A stretch of DNA of 64,000 nucleotides, taken from contig NZ_KE386497.1 of NCBI RefSeq assembly GCF_000427465.1, positions 438,162-502,161 of the forward strand, in the 5' to 3' direction. The position numbers were made by a program, and so were the translations under genes. This stretch comes from Sinorhizobium arboris LMG 14919 (GTDB taxonomy: Bacteria; Pseudomonadota; Alphaproteobacteria; Rhizobiales; Rhizobiaceae). Below, piece by piece: positions 53,882 to 62,599 of the stretch (position 1 is its first letter; each line of letters opens with the position of its first letter). The notes beneath the pieces are model-generated. The model ran no database searches. It saw only the letters and a program-made list of their open reading frames with translations, and was not told the DNA's origin.

Positions 53882-55381
53882 TTGACGTCTCATGCACCGG
53901 ACGGCGCAAATGGGTGGAGTTCGGATCGTGCCGAACTCGTTTATGGGGAGCGTCCGTCCGGAGAAATCGTTCACATTTCGTCGGTCGAGCGTGGTCTCAA
54001 GTGTGATTGTGTCTGTCCGGGTTGCCGTCGACCCTTAGTGGCCAAGACGAAGGCCGAGAAACAAGTGGCTCATTTTGCGCACTCGGGGCCGGCGTGTGGC
54101 GGGGGACCGGAAACAGCCCTTCACAAACTAGCGAAGCAGATAATCGCTACAGAACTTAGTCTGCTGCTGCCGGAGCGAGTAGTCGTTTTCGGAGAAAAGC
54201 GGAGACTGCTTTCGGAAACAATGGAGATGAGGTTTGATCGCGCTCAAGTCGAGTACTACGATCTTCGCGACGTGGTCCCTGACCTTTACCTCGTCCGTCA
54301 GGGACGTCCACTTTTCGTTGAGGTAGCGGTTACCCATACATGCGACGAGCTCAAGATCGAGCGCTTACGCAATAGGGGTATTTCGTCAGTCGAAATTGAC
54401 CTCTCACGAACGCCTCGAGATGCATGCTTAGAGGATGTGCGGGATGCTGTGCTGAGAACGGCACCTAGGTCCTGGATATTCAACAAGGGGATTGATGAAG
54501 GCCTCGAGTCGATGCGTGTGGAGGCCGCTCGGGAAGAGGAAGAGCAGCAACGGGAGCTTGAAGAGCGGGCGAAGAAGCTCGCGGAGATCTATAGGGCGGC
54601 AAAAAGTGCGGTATCCGGCGGCTTCAAGCGTGATAGAAATTGGCAGCTTCTCGAGCGCGTTGGAGGCACGGATCTTGTAGGTGTCGAATTCGACGGGAAC
54701 GCCGTTTTCGCGGTTTCGTCAATCCAATGGCAGATCACGATACTGATCGATGTCCTACTTCATAGGAAGTTAGGACGAAACCTGCAGACGCCGGTTTCCG
54801 TTTGCCAGTACCTGCAGCGCCTCAATCTCATTCGCCGGGATTTCCTCTATCTGCGGGAGACGGTTGAGCAGAAAATAACTCAACACCAAGAGGATTTTCG
54901 GGCACCTTGGCGCGTGGTTTGCGCCTACCTTGATTTCCTCACGGAGAAGGGCATCGCCGCCCACCTGATGAAGGGCTATACCATTGCACCTGCGGTTGGC
55001 TCTCTTTGGATAGAAGCATCGATGGAGATCGAGGCGGCGCGGCTTCGCGTCGATACTGCCGCGGAGCAAGTCAAGCGGATTTTGAACGAAGCAGACCCTA
55101 CTCGGCGGTCAGCCGTGACGGTTGGCGGATGGTTCTCGTCGGTGGATCCACAGTCTAATCTCACATTTCGGGAGGCTCTCGAATCGAGTGAACATCATGT
55201 CCGTATCGAGCGCGAATTGCGGGCGATCGAAGCAATGCTGGATGGCCGATCAGCTATTCCCAGTGATGCATTAGCGCTGCCCATCGACGACCTTATTGCG
55301 GCCGCTGAGGAGCAACAGGCGATGCTAGAACTGGCGCGTGACAGCGTGCTGAAGCGCGCAACCAGCGCATCGCAGATCTGA
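53882..55381 (+). CDS. CoiA-like nuclease domain protein
   Basis: A 499-residue protein from a TTG at 53882 preceded by GGAGG. Residues 40-70 contain the CoiA-type zinc element CDCVCPGCRRPLVAKTKAE and VAHFAHSG, and ETALHKLAKQIIATELSLLL begins the nuclease domain. DVVPDLYLVRQGRPLFVEVA supplies the PD-(D/E)xK-like Asp and Glu (near 133 and 146). From about 205 the protein is a long charged helix (EEEQQRELEERAKKLAEI). It is a DNA-processing protein of the competence-related type, in an operon with a Beta protein and a regulator rather than with competence genes. This suggests a defence function. Confidence 0.7.
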   Translation: MTSHAPDGANGWSSDRAELVYGERPSGEIVHISSVERGLKCDCVCPGCRRPLVAKTKAEKQVAHFAHSGPACGGGPETALHKLAKQIIATELSLLLPERVVVFGEKRRLLSETMEMRFDRAQVEYYDLRDVVPDLYLVRQGRPLFVEVAVTHTCDELKIERLRNRGISSVEIDLSRTPRDACLEDVRDAVLRTAPRSWIFNKGIDEGLESMRVEAAREEEEQQRELEERAKKLAEIYRAAKSAVSGGFKRDRNWQLLERVGGTDLVGVEFDGNAVFAVSSIQWQITILIDVLLHRKLGRNLQTPVSVCQYLQRLNLIRRDFLYLRETVEQKITQHQEDFRAPWRVVCAYLDFLTEKGIAAHLMKGYTIAPAVGSLWIEASMEIEAARLRVDTAAEQVKRILNEADPTRRSAVTVGGWFSSVDPQSNLTFREALESSEHHVRIERELRAIEAMLDGRSAIPSDALALPIDDLIAAAEEQQAMLELARDSVLKRATSASQI

Positions 55382-55386
55382 AAAGT

Positions 55387-55776
55387 ATGGCAGGGCCTCT
55401 TTTCGCCGCAGAGGAATTGGAAGTCTGGCTGACAACACCGCGCATCGAATTGTCCGGACTATCTCCAGCCGCAGCAGCGGAGACTGGTGGGTTCAGTTCC
55501 GCAAGAGCGAAAGACATCTTGGTGTCTATCAAGCAACAAAAGGAATGGGCGGACGCGGAGATGGCAAGAATTGCAGAATACCGGAAGCTCTTGAAAACGG
55601 AAGCATACGCGCTTCTGGGTGAGGGTGAGGCGACCGAATTCCTCCGGGGCCGTGACGAAGAGCTCGGCGGAGTCCCCCCCGGGATCTATTGCAAGGATGC
55701 GAGTTCCCTTGAGCAATGTCGGGGGAGGTTACGCCAATGGGGCGCTTTCTTGCGAGAAATTAAAGGCGGTAGTTGA
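55387..55776 (+). CDS. Hypothetical small protein
   Basis: A 129-residue protein starting six bases after the CoiA-like gene. The first half (LFAAEELEVWLTTPRIELSG) and the helical second half (KDILVSIKQQKEWADAEMAR) have no match that I know. The tight spacing makes it the fourth gene of the operon. The stop is 82 bp from the convergent UvrD-like gene. Nothing further can be said. Confidence 0.6.
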   Translation: MAGPLFAAEELEVWLTTPRIELSGLSPAAAAETGGFSSARAKDILVSIKQQKEWADAEMARIAEYRKLLKTEAYALLGEGEATEFLRGRDEELGGVPPGIYCKDASSLEQCRGRLRQWGAFLREIKGGS

Positions 55777-55857
55777 TGGCCAATTTTCTGTGATACTGGA
55801 AAAAAGAACGACGAGATGAGCGCAGTACCTCTTGATGAAAGCGCAAGTTAATCACGG

Positions 55858-57702
55858 CTACGGTTTGTTGAGAAACACGACTCCCGCCTTTTCGAGCCGT
55901 TCCAGAAAGTCCTGAACGTTTTTGAAGCCGCGACTGTCTTGTGCGAAAGTAAACTTGATGCGCTCTCTTGCCCTCGAAAGAGCGACGAGGAAAACATTTG
56001 CGTCATCGCCGCTCTTCCAGAACGCGTCGTCGTTCAACTCTATGAATGTGACGGTATGGAACTCCAATCCCTTAGACTTGTGGATTGTCATGAGTTTGAC
56101 GACGCCGCGGCCCTCGATCAGGTCGATGCAGTCCTTCCATTCGGTGTGCTGGCTGGCACTTTCGTCGAAGAGCAGCCGAAAAGCATCGAGGACCTCGGCA
56201 ATGCGAGTTGAACCCCGATACTCATTATATGCGCGTGAGAACTGGTCCCGTCTCGACTGCGGCATCACCAAGTCTACGATCTCGTGACCGCTGATGTCGG
56301 CGGCGCGTTTGCCGACCAAAGCATTGCCGAGGTCGCTGACAAGCCTCTGGACCGCCTGCAGACTGCTGGAGCTTCCTCGCTCGGTGGAGATGTCGTGTCC
56401 GTCGAGATCGGCAAGCGTGTCTCGGCAGACCTGAAACGGATCGCCTTGTCGCACGCTGACCGCCATCTTGAGGGCGGCCATGATGAACCGAAACACTTGC
56501 TCCTTCATCAAATCCTGTATTTCGAGTTCGCCCACTTTTCGCGACTCGTTGCGCAGGCGCAGCCCGGCCTTAACAAAGTGGGGCTTGAGACGCTGCTCAA
56601 TATTATCGACGCGAACCCGCGCAAGCAGCACAAAATCATCAGGCCTCCTCGCCGGATCTACTCCCAGCTCTTCCCGTATGAAGCTTGCAATGTATCGCCC
56701 CTCAGCCTCTCGATCTTCGAATACCCATCCTTCGATCGCGTCGGGAGGAACCGGATCGTCCTTCCTTGCCGCCTGCGTCATCACCGGATTGGTTTCGAAC
56801 ATTGAAGCGATGCTATTGATCAGGTCTACAATTGCTTGATTGGAGCGGAAATTGAACAACAGCTTCGATGGCACTGCGGCGAAGTCGTCGTTGAAGCGGT
56901 TGAAGATGTCCGGAAGCGCACCCGCCCAGGCCATGATAGCCTGGTTCGTGTCTCCCACGGCAGTGACGACTGCGTCACTGCCGTGGAACGCGGCCTTGAT
57001 CAGTCTGTACTGCAGGTCGTTGACGTCCTGAAATTCGTCCAGGAACACGTGGGAGTAGGTCTGTCTGAGGGCGGAAACGATCGAATTCTGAGTTTCAAGG
57101 ATTCGAAGGGCCAGCAGCATCACCATTTCGAACGTGATCGTGGATCGCCGTATGGAATATGCCCACCAGGCGCTGCGAATGCCGTCGGCAGCATTGCCAA
57201 ACAGATCTCCGGAAGGAACCGAATGGACGAGTTTATAGAGGTCTCGGTCGTTATAATTCATGACCGAAGGAAACTGGAGGGAGACCGAGTTTCTGAAGTC
57301 ATCCCATATGCCTCGATTTGGAGAAAAGATTCGGTAACCGGGGGGCGGTCTTACCTCTTTAGGCAACGCTTCGAGGAACTGGTCGAGCAGCCTCTTGGCG
57401 AAGCTGTGCAGAGTGAGGGATTCGAATCTAGTCGACAGGTTTGGGTCGCATCTCGCCGCCACTCGGTCCTGAAGATTCCGCGCCGCGTCGACTTTGAACG
57501 CAACTGCAAGGATTCGTCTAGGGTGTGGGCAGGCGCCTGTTGTGAGCAGGAAGTTGGCTCGCTGCGCAAGCAGCTCAGTTTTTCCGGCGCCCGGCCCTGC
57601 CAGAATGGAGCGGGAATTCGTAGAGCGTGCAATATCCAGCGCGTCGCCTTCCAGGGAGACGCCCTTGGATGGCTTCCAATGTTCAGGGTTCACGTAGGTC
57701 AC
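55858..57702 (-). CDS. UvrD/Rep-type helicase, Gabija GajB-like
   Basis: A 614-residue superfamily 1A helicase. Walker A is ILAGPGAGKTELLAQ near residues 34-48. HVFLDEFQDVNDLQYRLIKA near 220 is motif II and AVGDTNQAIMAWAGA motif III. KLMTIHKSKGLEFHTVTFIE near 530 is motif V and ALSRARERIKF motif VI. It starts at a GTG that overlaps the stop of the OLD-type nuclease gene (GTGA), so it is co-translated with it. Nuclease plus UvrD-like helicase in this order is the arrangement of Gabija (GajA-GajB). At 614 residues it is longer than the roughly 500-residue GajB first described, so a related OLD/UvrD system is also possible. Confidence 0.82.
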   Translation of the reverse strand: MTYVNPEHWKPSKGVSLEGDALDIARSTNSRSILAGPGAGKTELLAQRANFLLTTGACPHPRRILAVAFKVDAARNLQDRVAARCDPNLSTRFESLTLHSFAKRLLDQFLEALPKEVRPPPGYRIFSPNRGIWDDFRNSVSLQFPSVMNYNDRDLYKLVHSVPSGDLFGNAADGIRSAWWAYSIRRSTITFEMVMLLALRILETQNSIVSALRQTYSHVFLDEFQDVNDLQYRLIKAAFHGSDAVVTAVGDTNQAIMAWAGALPDIFNRFNDDFAAVPSKLLFNFRSNQAIVDLINSIASMFETNPVMTQAARKDDPVPPDAIEGWVFEDREAEGRYIASFIREELGVDPARRPDDFVLLARVRVDNIEQRLKPHFVKAGLRLRNESRKVGELEIQDLMKEQVFRFIMAALKMAVSVRQGDPFQVCRDTLADLDGHDISTERGSSSSLQAVQRLVSDLGNALVGKRAADISGHEIVDLVMPQSRRDQFSRAYNEYRGSTRIAEVLDAFRLLFDESASQHTEWKDCIDLIEGRGVVKLMTIHKSKGLEFHTVTFIELNDDAFWKSGDDANVFLVALSRARERIKFTFAQDSRGFKNVQDFLERLEKAGVVFLNKP

Positions 57703-59720
57703 CGCACCACCTCAGTCTGTGCATTGCCCGCCGACACGAGAGACCTCGCCTTTTCGATGAGCGCTTGCAAGGGTTCTGGGCAGCCAGTCTCCAACCGTTC
57801 CTTGGAGAGCTTCGAAAATGCCAGGAGATGTGAACCAGGCTTTGACGATGACTTGAAGAGCTCTCGATAGATGTGCACCTGCTGCTCTGCGATCTTATTT
57901 CCCGTTGCCTCTATCTCGGGCAGTCCCTTGCCGGACGCGCCGAACACGGCCTCCATCAGCTTCCTTCTTGTCTCGTCGTTGTAGTTTTCCGGCGCGTAGG
58001 GCTTCTCTGCAATGTAGGCTTCGGGAAATGCCTGGATCATCATCATATCGAGATCCACCGGGGCCGAGTAATATATTCCCCACCTCCGCAGCCACTTCAC
58101 CCAGCCATCGTAGTTTTGGGGGGTGAGCCCTTCGTTCGTAGGTATGCCATTAACGTTAGCAGGAATTTGCACGCCCGGCTGGTCTGTGCTGGCTGCATAG
58201 GTGGGGACGAACTCCGGACCTAGTGCAGTCAGCCAGGCAACGGCATTCTTCAGTCGTCCGGTGCCTCCACCGTACCGGCCCAAGTCGAAGTCAAGAAGCG
58301 TGAGGTGGGGTATTTCCAGCCCGTTCAAGAGTTTCCAGAGATGGTGGGCGTGACGACCACCGATGGAAACATATGCAATGAAAGACGGATCCAGGCTGGC
58401 CCCACGTGCTTCGGCGAGTTTGGGAATGACGATCCGCTCGGTGTCGCCTTCGCCGATGATAACGAGACGCGCAAAATAAATCTCCGGATTGGCGAGGATC
58501 ACTTGCTGGATGAATTTGTCCTCTTCCGTCCTCTCCGGCGGCAACGGCAGCGACAATACCGTGCTCGTTAGGGTCTGAGGCGAATTTCGGAAATACCGGA
58601 CGTTCTTCGGAGGCACACGGCTGAGGATGCTGGTGGCATGGCTGGTCACAATGGCCTGCGCCGATCCCGTCTTGTTCAGGCTGTCCAGGAGAGCCACCAG
58701 ACGAGGCAGATAGAACGGCGAGAGATGGTTCTCCGGCTCCTCAAGCGCGAAGATAGTCAGGGCGGGCATCGTGAAATCGGATGGACGGAAGCCGACCAGA
58801 TTGGGGCGCGCCTTCTGCATGTCCCACATGAGAGTTTGGTATGTCGCAGCCAGGGCGAAGTACAGCAGCGATGTTTGCCCCTCGCTGAGCTCGTCGAGGT
58901 ATCGTTGGCCGCCACCGGGCGACTTGGTGAACCTAAGAGTCAGATCCTTGATGAGTTTCTGAAACTCGGTGGCAACCACCCCAAGCTGAGGAGTGCCGTC
59001 ATAATGGCCGTCATGGAGAGACTTCCAGAAACCGTCGAGAGTTGCGCTGACGTATTTCATCGCATCCGTGGAATTTAGATTCTGCTCGAGATCGGCAGCG
59101 AACCCTTTCGATTTCGAACGGGTGTCGTCACTCCAGTCCGCAGCACTTTCGAGGCGGCTGAGAAGGTTTCTCAGCGCTGTCTGGCTTACGCCCCGAGCGT
59201 CACGGTGCGCGGGGATGTAGATCACTTCAGCGTACTGCGTCGGGCGTCCGCGGAGAGGGGTTTTCCGTTCGTCGTCCGGCCCGAATGGAACGGTATCAAG
59301 CGTCTTCACGGAGTAGATTTTTGTTTCGAGATCGTCCGTAAGAGCGTCGGAGCTCGAGTACTTGCATTCAAGACGAATTCTAACCCGGAGCTTGCTGTCA
59401 GCTGCCGAAAAGAATAGATCGCTGAAGACCATGGGATACGCCGTTGGATCCTCAAATCCGAATACAGCATCGATCACAATTTCTCTCTCGAGCGCTTTCA
59501 GCATTTGAAGATCTTCAGTGGGTCCGAAATGGACGTCCGTCTTCCGGATTTGACGTTCGGCCGAGATTGGCGAAAACAGCCTTTTCAGAGCCTCGAGAGC
59601 TGCGGTCTTTCCGGAACCGTTGTTGCCGACGAAGGCGTTTATGCCGGACTTGAAGGTGATGGCTACGGGCTTCTGGCCGAAGCAGCGGAAATTTTGAAGG
59701 GTCAATGTTTCTAAATGCAC
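57699..59720 (-). CDS. OLD-family ATP-dependent nuclease, Gabija GajA-like
   Basis: A 673-residue protein with an SMC-like ATPase and a C-terminal TOPRIM nuclease. Walker A is AFVGNNGSGKTAALEALK near 29-46. LSEGQTSLLYFALAATYQT near 280 is the signature, FALEEPENHLSPFYLPRLV near 325 is Walker B, and SHATSILSRV the switch. The TOPRIM elements are LVIIGEGDTERIVIPKL near 423 and LTLLDFDLGRYGGG near 475 (Asp-x-Asp), so the nuclease should be active. OLD nucleases beside a UvrD helicase form Gabija, in which GajA cuts DNA and is inhibited by nucleotides. The start is a GTG. The gene lies downstream of repC on the same strand, with 440 bp between them. Confidence 0.85.
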   Translation of the reverse strand: MHLETLTLQNFRCFGQKPVAITFKSGINAFVGNNGSGKTAALEALKRLFSPISAERQIRKTDVHFGPTEDLQMLKALEREIVIDAVFGFEDPTAYPMVFSDLFFSAADSKLRVRIRLECKYSSSDALTDDLETKIYSVKTLDTVPFGPDDERKTPLRGRPTQYAEVIYIPAHRDARGVSQTALRNLLSRLESAADWSDDTRSKSKGFAADLEQNLNSTDAMKYVSATLDGFWKSLHDGHYDGTPQLGVVATEFQKLIKDLTLRFTKSPGGGQRYLDELSEGQTSLLYFALAATYQTLMWDMQKARPNLVGFRPSDFTMPALTIFALEEPENHLSPFYLPRLVALLDSLNKTGSAQAIVTSHATSILSRVPPKNVRYFRNSPQTLTSTVLSLPLPPERTEEDKFIQQVILANPEIYFARLVIIGEGDTERIVIPKLAEARGASLDPSFIAYVSIGGRHAHHLWKLLNGLEIPHLTLLDFDLGRYGGGTGRLKNAVAWLTALGPEFVPTYAASTDQPGVQIPANVNGIPTNEGLTPQNYDGWVKWLRRWGIYYSAPVDLDMMMIQAFPEAYIAEKPYAPENYNDETRRKLMEAVFGASGKGLPEIEATGNKIAEQQVHIYRELFKSSSKPGSHLLAFSKLSKERLETGCPEPLQALIEKARSLVSAGNAQTEVVR

Positions 59721-60159
59721 AGCAATGCTCGGTCACGGAATCGATGATCACGATTTTGGCATAGGCAAACGCAAAAGCAACTTGAGCTTGTGCAGGGATA
59801 GGGTCACCCACGGCCATATCCTCAATATTTAAAGCCGCGGTATTGGCCGCTTCGTGGCCGCGATGCGGTCGTTGGTGTCGTTTTCGGCTAGCACCGGATA
59901 TCCCGGCCGATGTTAATGAGCCGCCGCGACGGGGACTAAGGGGGCCGTTTTCCACGAGCCCTGTGCACGGCTTGTTGCGAGGATGTTCACGTTCTGGGCT
60001 AAAAAATCGCATAATGTATCGTCCGGAACTGACCCTCACGCATGGCGACAGTGAGCGGCTCCGCAGGACACCTGAACCACAGCGATCGCGATGCCATTGT
60101 TGCTTTCAGACGCTAACTGCCAACTATGAGGTATCGGAGTTGCGCATTGCTCTTTCCGG
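59721..60159. other. Intergenic region between repC and the Gabija-like operon
   Basis: About 440 bp downstream of repC. It should hold the promoter of the Gabija-like operon. I see no convincing gene; a 174-codon minus-strand frame (59515-60039) overlaps the nuclease gene in another frame and is judged a shadow. Confidence 0.4.
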
Positions 60160-61374
60160 TCATCCGGTTCTTTTGTCACCTTGCCCATGAGCTCTGAGAA
60201 GCGCCATTAAAACAGGCCCAAGTGAAAATACACCGCGCTTCGTCTTAGACGTCAGATCTCGCAGATAGCCGCCTGCCGAGTTGATGTGTCCCGCCCGCTC
60301 GAGAATGCAAGCAATCGTCACGGCCGCATTTTCCGAGCCCATGGCCTCGCATGCTTCCTGATAAGCCGATGGGCTGACCCCTAGCATGGATCGCACAGTG
60401 ACGGCAGCAGTCATCAGGTCTCGCCAGTTGCTTATGACGCCGTTCGGACCGTATGACGAAATCTCCGGACATGCCCTTAACACGGTTCCCAACGGAAACA
60501 CCTTCAACGCCTCATTCGTACGGTCCTGTTTCCGGCTCGCCTTCGCACCCAGCTCGTTTCTAGAGCGAGGTTCAGATTCATGAATGGATTCGGTATGTGA
60601 ATTCTGTTTGTGATGCTCATTGTGAGCATCATTGGTGCTATAATTTTCTGCATTTTGCTGAGACTTCAACGTGTTAAGGATTTCCTCCCGCAGCGTCGTC
60701 ATTTCATGGAGAAGCCCCAACAGCTCGGAAGGGCTTGGAGTGCGCGGTATGCGGCGGACTAGCTCGACGTACTTGGAGTTAATCTTCTCCCAATCCCCGT
60801 CTGCGCCCTCTTCGATCGCCGCAGTGATGAGCTTACGGACGTCCCGGCGGCATATTGTCAAATTTTCCTTGGCTCTCCTGAAGGCCGCCCGAGCCGCCGC
60901 GACCCGCTGCGCCATTTGAGCAAGCTCTTCGGCACGGGTGAGCAGGGGGGAGAGATCGAAGCCAAACGCACTTTCGATCTCGCCTGACCTATGCCTTCGG
61001 GCGTATCGCTTTCCATTCGCACTGTCCTTACGCACGATAAGACCTGCCTCTACCAGAAGGGCTAGGTGTCTACGAAGCGTGGCGCCAGTAATGCCATGAG
61101 CGCGGAGTGTCAGCTGCGCATTGGATGGGAAGACTATGAGCTGCGCGTCTTGACGGAGTTCATTGTCAGGATAAAAACTCAACAGGGCGTCAAGGACCGC
61201 GAGGCTTCGGTCCTGAAGTCCCAGCAATTCTCTCGCCTCGGAAGCGTCTCGAAAGACCTTCCATTTGTCAGCCGACTTGCCGGGCTGAATGACGGTCGCG
61301 GCAACTTGTTGCCGAACCTGGGCAAGCGTCATCGGCCGCCGCCCGAAAGGCGTCGTCACACTTCCACTCTGCAT
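60160..61374 (-). CDS. repC: RepC replication initiator
   Basis: A 404-residue plasmid replication initiator, the usual length. I start at the ATG at 61374 (MQSGSVTTPFGRRPMTL, the family's canonical opening), where AAGGA lies five bases upstream; an upstream GTG at 61386 is less likely. The N-terminal half holds winged-helix domains with a helix-turn-helix (HGITGATLRRHLALLVEAGL, near 75). The C-terminal half (PSAYQEACEAMGSENAAVTI) is the conserved RepC tail. RepC binds an origin within its own coding sequence. Expression is controlled by the counter-transcribed RNA in the 196-bp repB-repC gap and by RepA/RepB. Confidence 0.95.
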   Translation of the reverse strand: MQSGSVTTPFGRRPMTLAQVRQQVAATVIQPGKSADKWKVFRDASEARELLGLQDRSLAVLDALLSFYPDNELRQDAQLIVFPSNAQLTLRAHGITGATLRRHLALLVEAGLIVRKDSANGKRYARRHRSGEIESAFGFDLSPLLTRAEELAQMAQRVAAARAAFRRAKENLTICRRDVRKLITAAIEEGADGDWEKINSKYVELVRRIPRTPSPSELLGLLHEMTTLREEILNTLKSQQNAENYSTNDAHNEHHKQNSHTESIHESEPRSRNELGAKASRKQDRTNEALKVFPLGTVLRACPEISSYGPNGVISNWRDLMTAAVTVRSMLGVSPSAYQEACEAMGSENAAVTIACILERAGHINSAGGYLRDLTSKTKRGVFSLGPVLMALLRAHGQGDKRTG

Positions 61375-61471
61375 TTTTTCCTTCACCTTCTAAGAGGCAA
61401 AAGAAAGCTGCTCACCAAAATCGGTGCCAAAGACTCTTGACGGGGATTCGGGGAAATGCGATTCTCTAGTT

Positions 61472-61527
61472 GTCACACACAGAGAGAGGCTTCCACGACG
61501 GCAACGTTTGGGGGGCCTTTTTCTTTT
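61472..61527 (+). ncRNA. Counter-transcribed RNA (ctRNA/incA) of the repABC replicon
   Basis: In the repB-repC gap on the strand opposite to repC. A TTGACG at 61437-61442 and a GATTCT at 61460-61465 (17-base spacing) form a promoter candidate. AGGCTTCC (61487-61494) pairs with GGGGGCCT (61511-61518), an eight-base stem with two G-U pairs, followed by a T-rich run (to 61527). This is an intrinsic terminator. Position, polarity and the terminal hairpin match the ctRNAs that repress repC and set incompatibility in repABC plasmids. The transcript ends are estimates. Confidence 0.7.
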
Positions 61528-61558
61528 GCAGCGCTTCCTTTCCTGAACAAGATACAAA

Positions 61559-61576
61559 CCCTGACAGCTGTCAGGG
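61559..61576. repeat. Partition-like palindrome (parS candidate) over the repB stop codon
   Basis: CCCTGACAGCTGTCAGGG is a perfect 18-base palindrome and includes the repB stop codon (61571-61573). The 16-base core is the same as in the repeats at 40438-40453 and 40876-40893. A RepB target next to repB fits the usual organisation of repABC replicons. Confidence 0.7.
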
Positions 61577-62599
61577 CTTTTCGTGGTTTCGCTGAAGGGC
61601 AAACTGCGCAGCAAGGTTTGGCAGTTCCGCCTCAACAAACTTCAAGAACTCGATGCCGAGCGAGCCCTCGGCCGAGATTCGAACCTCTTTCGGGGACATC
61701 ACCAACGCGGCAAGCTTTGTACCGCTACCATCCGAAATCGGAGTCGGACCTAAGCCCTTTTTGGTGGCTGGCTTGATCGCACTCAGGACGCGCTGGAACC
61801 GTTTGTCGGAAGTTTCAACGGGGTCCACCTTGGCCAACGTAGTGCGAATAGAATCGAGAGTGTCCGGATCGCCGGCAACAGCCTTGGCAAGGTCGAGCCA
61901 TCGCGGCCGGCCAATCTTTGGTGCCCGTCCAATAGCCTCGATGATATCCGCCGGCACGACGCGATAGACATTTCGCATACGAGCCAGTTCAGTGTCCTCG
62001 ATCGAAAGCGCTGCGTAGATATGGCGCGGCTTGATTCCCGCATCATCCATGCGCGACGCAAACAGCGCCCGCTCGATCCAGGTCAGGTCCTGGCGGCTTG
62101 CATTCTCGATCCCCTGCGCGAGAACAAGATCGAGGTCAGAAATTTCCACCTCGATGGCTCGAAGGGCCTTGCCGAGCTGCTTGGTAGCAAGCCAGCGCCG
62201 GTGACCGTACACGATCTGATAGCGACCGGGCGACGAGGGGTGTTTCCGGACCTGGACAGGAACCTTTTGGCCCTCGGTCTCAATGGAACGTTTGAATGCC
62301 TCGAAGCTTGCCTCGTCATCATCCGGCAGTCTGTCCGGGTACGGGGAGGGGTCGATGAGGGAAGGATCCAGCTCGCGGATCGCCCCCCCGCCCGACTCGA
62401 CGAGAGCCTTCAACCGATCTCGCTCTGATCGAATGTCGTCGATCGCACGGTGGGCTGCGCCTATGACACCAGCCCCAACACGATTGCCCACGGATGGAAC
62501 AGGGGGCGCTGGCTGCTGATCGCTGGCCAGCTTGTTCTCCAGCTCTGCTGACAGCAGTCCGAAGCTGGCGACAATCGACTTACGAGGAGATTTGCTCAT
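61571..62599 (-). CDS. repB: RepB partition protein (ParB family)
   Basis: A 342-residue ParB-type protein. IVYGHRRWLATKQLG near residues 129-143 is the ParB/Srx nucleotide-binding box, and the following QGIENASRQDLTWIERALFA is the start of the DNA-binding helical domain. The N-terminus (MSKSPRKSIVASFGLL) is basic, as in RepB. The start overlaps the repA stop (ATGA, 62596-62599). RepB binds partition sites such as the palindromes noted at 61559 and 40 kb and works with RepA in plasmid segregation and in repression of the operon. Confidence 0.95.
   Translation of the reverse strand: MSKSPRKSIVASFGLLSAELENKLASDQQPAPPVPSVGNRVGAGVIGAAHRAIDDIRSERDRLKALVESGGGAIRELDPSLIDPSPYPDRLPDDDEASFEAFKRSIETEGQKVPVQVRKHPSSPGRYQIVYGHRRWLATKQLGKALRAIEVEISDLDLVLAQGIENASRQDLTWIERALFASRMDDAGIKPRHIYAALSIEDTELARMRNVYRVVPADIIEAIGRAPKIGRPRWLDLAKAVAGDPDTLDSIRTTLAKVDPVETSDKRFQRVLSAIKPATKKGLGPTPISDGSGTKLAALVMSPKEVRISAEGSLGIEFLKFVEAELPNLAAQFALQRNHEKP

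Noticed and set aside
56836..57870. 344-codon plus-strand frame opposite the helicase and nuclease genes
   Set aside because: Both minus-strand genes have full helicase and nuclease motifs and overlap at GTGA; the plus-strand frame crosses their junction and has no start signal.
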